Shown here: in pieces, positions 60,534 through 64,000 of the stretch
Layout: every line of letters starts with the position of its first letter
Numbering within the stretch: the first letter of the stretch is position 1
Assembly: GCA_010909165.1 (NCBI GenBank)
Contig: VJWM01000019.1
Coordinates: 1,488,001 to 1,552,000, forward strand
Reading direction: 5' to 3'
DNA from: Anthoceros angustus
Lineage: Eukaryota; Streptophyta; Anthocerotopsida; Anthocerotales; Anthocerotaceae
DNA length: 64,000 nucleotides
Made by a program: the position numbers and the translations under genes
The notes under the pieces: generated by a model
What the model saw: the letters and a program-made list of their open reading frames with translations, nothing else
What the model was told of the DNA's origin: nothing
The model's database searches: none

Positions 60534-62742
60534 GTGATCGGGCGGGCGGTGCGACGCACCCGCTATCGGCGGGCGTGCGCATGTGCAAACGATGCCGGAT
60601 TATGCAACCGAGATGGAGGAGGACGAGGTTCCGGCTGCCGAGCCGAGCTCCCGGAAGAGGAGGAGCGCCTCGTGGTCCGGCGGAGGCGAGCTCGACGAGG
60701 CTGCCCATGGCTCGCAACATGTCCAGCTGTGGGTCTTGATGAGGCTTTTGAGGAGGAGGTGACCTCCTCGTCCGAAGAGGACGGCCGGGCAGGCGCACAG
60801 AAGAAGAAGAAGGAATCCACAACTGCTGTGTCTCCAGAAGATGAGAAGGCGAATGGCTGGTAAGAATGCTCCTAATGCCCCGCCTCCGCAATTCGAACCC
60901 ATGTAAGAATTGAAGCATCTTGTTTTGATTTCCATGCAGAGCACACCAATCAAAGAGGAAGGCAAGATCTCGTGGTGATGGAGAAGAGGTGGTAGAGGCG
61001 GAAAAATTAAGGAAGTCGAGGAAGCATGCGAAGAGGAAGCTGCTGCGACGACGATGCCGACTGGAGCTCTCGCAGGAGGATGACTATCTCGGAGATGGTT
61101 CGCACTCGGGCCTACAAGAAGCGGGTGCAAACCACAACATTCGACATTCACATATTTCGGCCCGCTTCATTTCTAACGATGCTCGATAAGGAAGGTGGAT
61201 GAGGCATGGATGAAGTGCCTTGTTCGATGATGCGCAGTGTCCTGTGAAGGAAGGACCCACTTTTGTGCATGATTGATCCAAAGACGGTGCTTGAAAAAGA
61301 AGATGCACCGAGGAGATCGAGCAAAGATTACACCCTAGGGGTGCCGGGAGGGAACCATTGCTATGCCGCCATGCATAATCGTCAAATGTATGGAAGATAA
61401 ATTTCAATGGCTCGAGGCCATGTATATGCTTGACAGAGGAAGAAATGAGGGTGCTGGCAGTGGATCACAATGTGTATGCAGACAAGAGGAAGAAGCTTGG
61501 TTTTATTGAACAAGTCCGCTACATACATGATGAGCTTGAGATTTGGCACCGGACACACCCCGATGGAAAACCTACTGTGCAGTGGAAGTTCAATGTGTAC
61601 AAGTTGCTGGGGATGCTGGAGGAGGCTGGAAACTCCAAGGACACGGATTATGTACAGAAGATGGTGGACAGGAAGACTCTGCCGTTGAGGATTGCGAGGT
61701 GCAGGGGTAAATTGTGGGAAAACGTGGACACGATTTTCCAAATGTGGGAGAAGTGCGAACTCCCAGGTGTGTGAACAGAATGTGACGACGGGGGCGAAAG
61801 CAAAACGGAAGCCACAAGACCCAACTACAACAGTGCCCCTTAATCGACCTCGTCCGGCTCCAATGCTCTAAGGGCATGGAGAGCATTCCAAGGAGTCCCA
61901 AGGACGAGAAGGTGAGGAGATGTTGATAGCAAAGGACCCGAAGGTCATCCAAGGAAACCGCAGCTAAAAGATATGGATACGATGTTGGCAACAGGAAGAA
62001 GATTAACCTTATCGAGCATGCCTTCGAAGGCTATGAAGTGTGCCACCTCAAGTCGCCAAACATTTCCTAAACATACCGAGGCCAAGGGCGAAGTTTCAAA
62101 CAATTTTGCGAAGTGGTAAGTGAGTGTATTCATAGAGTGCGCCGGGTCACCAAGATTGCAGGCGCCACTGACCGGCGACCCCCTTGTTTGTTTTAGGCAT
62201 GAGGAGGCCCGACCGCGACTCCCTCCCGCGCCATCCAACATCATGGTGGAGTGCACCACACGGCGCCGACTCCACTCATCAATGTTCACCTCCACTGCTG
62301 CTTGCGTAAACCGGGAGACATTGAGGATTTGGAAAGCCCGCCAAAACCTTTCCAAGATTTTGTTTATAGCGCAATCGAAACGGATGGAAGAAGAGCGAAA
62401 ACAAATGGCCGAAGGACATGGATGCTGGCGAGTTCAGAGTGCCCGGTCTTGGACAAAGTGGCATATCAGGTGGTGCATCGAGACATTTTGGATATGAAAG
62501 GATTTTTGCCACCGAGAAGGTACACTCTTCTTTTCTGCGACCTCCCTCGAGGTTTACAGCGGCATGAGAATGACAAGGCTTTCGTTGAAGAAGAATTGAA
62601 AGAGCTCATCAGCTCTTTCCCTACTAGAAAAGGGCACCCTATGTTACAGTGGATGTTGCAATTTTTTGTTAAACTTCCACATTGCAACATGTTTTGGAGG
62701 GTTGGTATTAAGTTTGTTAGTTCCCTGCTTGGTGCATCTTAA
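60534..62742 (+). pseudogene. Degraded multi-exon coding region of an unknown element, methyltransferase-like 3' end
   Basis: Plus-strand pieces that look translated but do not connect cleanly. 60534-60860 is acidic then basic (EEEVTSSSEEDGRAGAQKKK). 60941-61189, after a cag acceptor, has KRKARSRGDGEEVVEAEKLR and RKHAKRKLLRRR. 61382-61774 has GFIEQVRYIHDELEIWH, PTVQWKFNVYKLLGMLEEAG and RIARCRGKLWENVDTIFQMW. About 61955-62060 has YGYDVGNRKKINLIEHAFEG. 62300-62742 has ESPPKPFQDFVYSAIET, VLDKVAYQVVHRDILDMKGF and YTLLFCDLPRGLQ. An intron-like gap with gtaagtgag and tgttttag lies at about 62116-62196. DLPRG in this setting resembles the (D/N)PPY-type motif of amino-methyltransferases but is altered. 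Stops and shifts imply decay or sequence error. Confidence 0.35.
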
Positions 62743-63005
62743 CACGAACTGCACTCTCTTCCCACCTCCCCTTCCGGGTACACCTCTCTCACAAGCATTG
62801 TTAATAATTTCCCACCGCCTTGTTATACTGTGTTGCAATTTTATGTAACACTTCCAACTTGCAACATGTTTTGATGGCTTGGTGTTAAGTTGGTCCATTT
62901 TTCTCTTCCTTCTCCCACCATCCTAACACAATGCTTGGTCTCTCACTTCATGTACCACTTCAAAATTGCAACACTTTATGGTGGCTTGGTGTTCAGTGTC
63001 CTTTT
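62650..63005. repeat. Three diverged tandem units
   Basis: Units around 62650-62712, 62830-62892 and 62945-63001 share gttgcaatttt, then cttcca..ttgcaac, then gg.ttggtgtt.agt, with C/T-rich spacers (ctcttcccacctcccc-like) between. The first unit overlaps the end of the open frame at 62251-62742, so the last residues of that frame are repeat-derived. Confidence 0.6.
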
Positions 63006-63861
63006 CTTATCCACCTTCTCACCCCATCTTAACACAATGCTTGGTCTCTCTCCTCTCACCTCACCCTCCTATTTATTGCCCCTTATCACACCCTTTTATA
63101 CTCTTTCACTTCTCCTCCTCCTTCATGGTGTGAGAAGGACCTCCCCTATCACAACCATTTTATACTCTTCCTCTTCCTCTTTCAACATGCTTGTTACAAT
63201 GACCTCTCTCTCCCTGTCCTTCCCCCTTTTACCTCCTTTGCATATACTCGTATACATATATATGTTTATAGGCTTCAAGACATAAGTATGTGTAAGTATA
63301 TATATGTACACATCCATCTTATACTTCTATTATATTAGTGTATTATATGCCTCTTTGTATACGTATATGTGTATATAGGCATCAAGACTTGTTTATATAG
63401 TAATATATATGTGCTAACCCTTACGTCACTCTCATACCTTGCATATATAAGTGTTTGATTTTATTGACAAATTAATTGGAATTTTTGGAAGTTCAAGCGT
63501 CCTCTATCCCTTGACATCGGTGGCTTTGTTGCCCGATGCAATTAACTTTATCTACAAACATACGTCTTCCAAGTGATATGGCCATATGTCGTCTTGCGGC
63601 TCACTTGGTGACTCTTGAGACCAACACCATTGTTTTCGTGGTTCCTCCACAACTTCCTAGACCTATCCGGTGGCCTCAATCACCACTTTCACGGCGAAGG
63701 ACCCCTGTAAATGCTAGGCTATAAAGGTGGGAATACCAATTCCATCTTTGATTGACCATCACCGGTCCACGTCTGGCGACTCCTCGCAAGAAAATGGCTC
63801 GAACATTCACATTCCCCTCCACAAAGCCCACGCCACGGTTGTTTTCAGTTGCATTGCATGC
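63006..63861. other. Pyrimidine-rich then AT-rich non-coding DNA
   Basis: 63.0-63.24 kb is C/T-rich on the plus strand; 63.24-63.47 kb is dominated by TATATA and ATATAT steps. No supported gene or RNA. Confidence 0.45.
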
Positions 63862-63975
63862 GCTCCGCATTCTCTCATCCATCCGGGTTCCCCACCATCT
63901 CTCCAGTGCTCCGCTCCCACATCCGGGTTTCCCACCATCTCTCCAGGCTCTCCACATCCAGTTCCCCACCATCTA
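63862..63975. repeat. Minisatellite of about 40-47 bp, 2.5 units
   Basis: Units contain catccgggttccccaccatc followed by tctccag, at 63862-63908, 63909-63948 and a truncated 63949-63975. Antisense frames read GNPDVG-type repeats and are not genes. Confidence 0.75.
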
Positions 63976-64000
63976 CGTTGCCTCCGGATCACTTGTGGTG

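Overview
This window reads as nuclear DNA of a streptophyte, meaning a land plant or a close charophyte relative. The signs are a chloroplast-type J-domain/ferredoxin protein, a plastid-type mechanosensitive channel of the MSL2/MSL3 group, plant-length copies of WDR3/UTP12, topoisomerase II and ER metallopeptidase 1, short spliceosomal introns (about 55-175 bp where I resolved them, mostly 80-150) and a eukaryotic tRNA-Val. I cannot name the species. There are no bacterial operons, organelle genes, rRNA or CRISPR.

Layout. 1-6.6 kb is mostly AT-rich and gene-poor: a small unknown three-exon gene at the left edge, a 0.6-kb direct duplication, a 24-bp minisatellite, a hairpin and one MITE. 7-36 kb is the gene-rich core: a DJC76-like gene (+), WDR3/UTP12 (-), BCP1/BCCIP (+, no introns), TOP2 (-), an ERMP1-like M28 peptidase (-), tRNA-Val(UAC) (+), an unknown 89-residue membrane protein (+) and an MSL2/3-like channel (-). 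I rebuilt these exon by exon; phases agree at every junction of the genes given high confidence. WDR3/BCP1 are divergent and share a promoter that carries an internal tandem duplication; BCP1/TOP2 are convergent with only 170 bp between stop codons.

36.5-64 kb is repeat territory: a decayed LINE reverse transcriptase (-), 63-bp and about 71-bp tandem arrays, a block at 40.7-46.6 kb assembled from shuffled pieces of neighbouring repeats joined at short shared words, two more copies of the MITE, a GC-rich repeat block (about 44.9-51.5 kb), a duplicated transposon with DUF659/hAT-like coding remnants (51.9-57.8 kb), and decayed coding sequence of an unknown element (60.5-62.7 kb) ending in a methyltransferase-like motif.

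How the genes relate. WDR3 (small-subunit processome) and BCP1 (nuclear export and Rpl23 chaperoning in yeast) both serve ribosome biogenesis and sit head-to-head, which fits co-regulation. The other core genes are unrelated housekeeping functions. I see no convincing new multi-gene system. The observations most worth a second look are the duplicated bidirectional promoter, the mosaic repeat block (biological template switching or assembly path switching), and the methyltransferase-like element near the right end.
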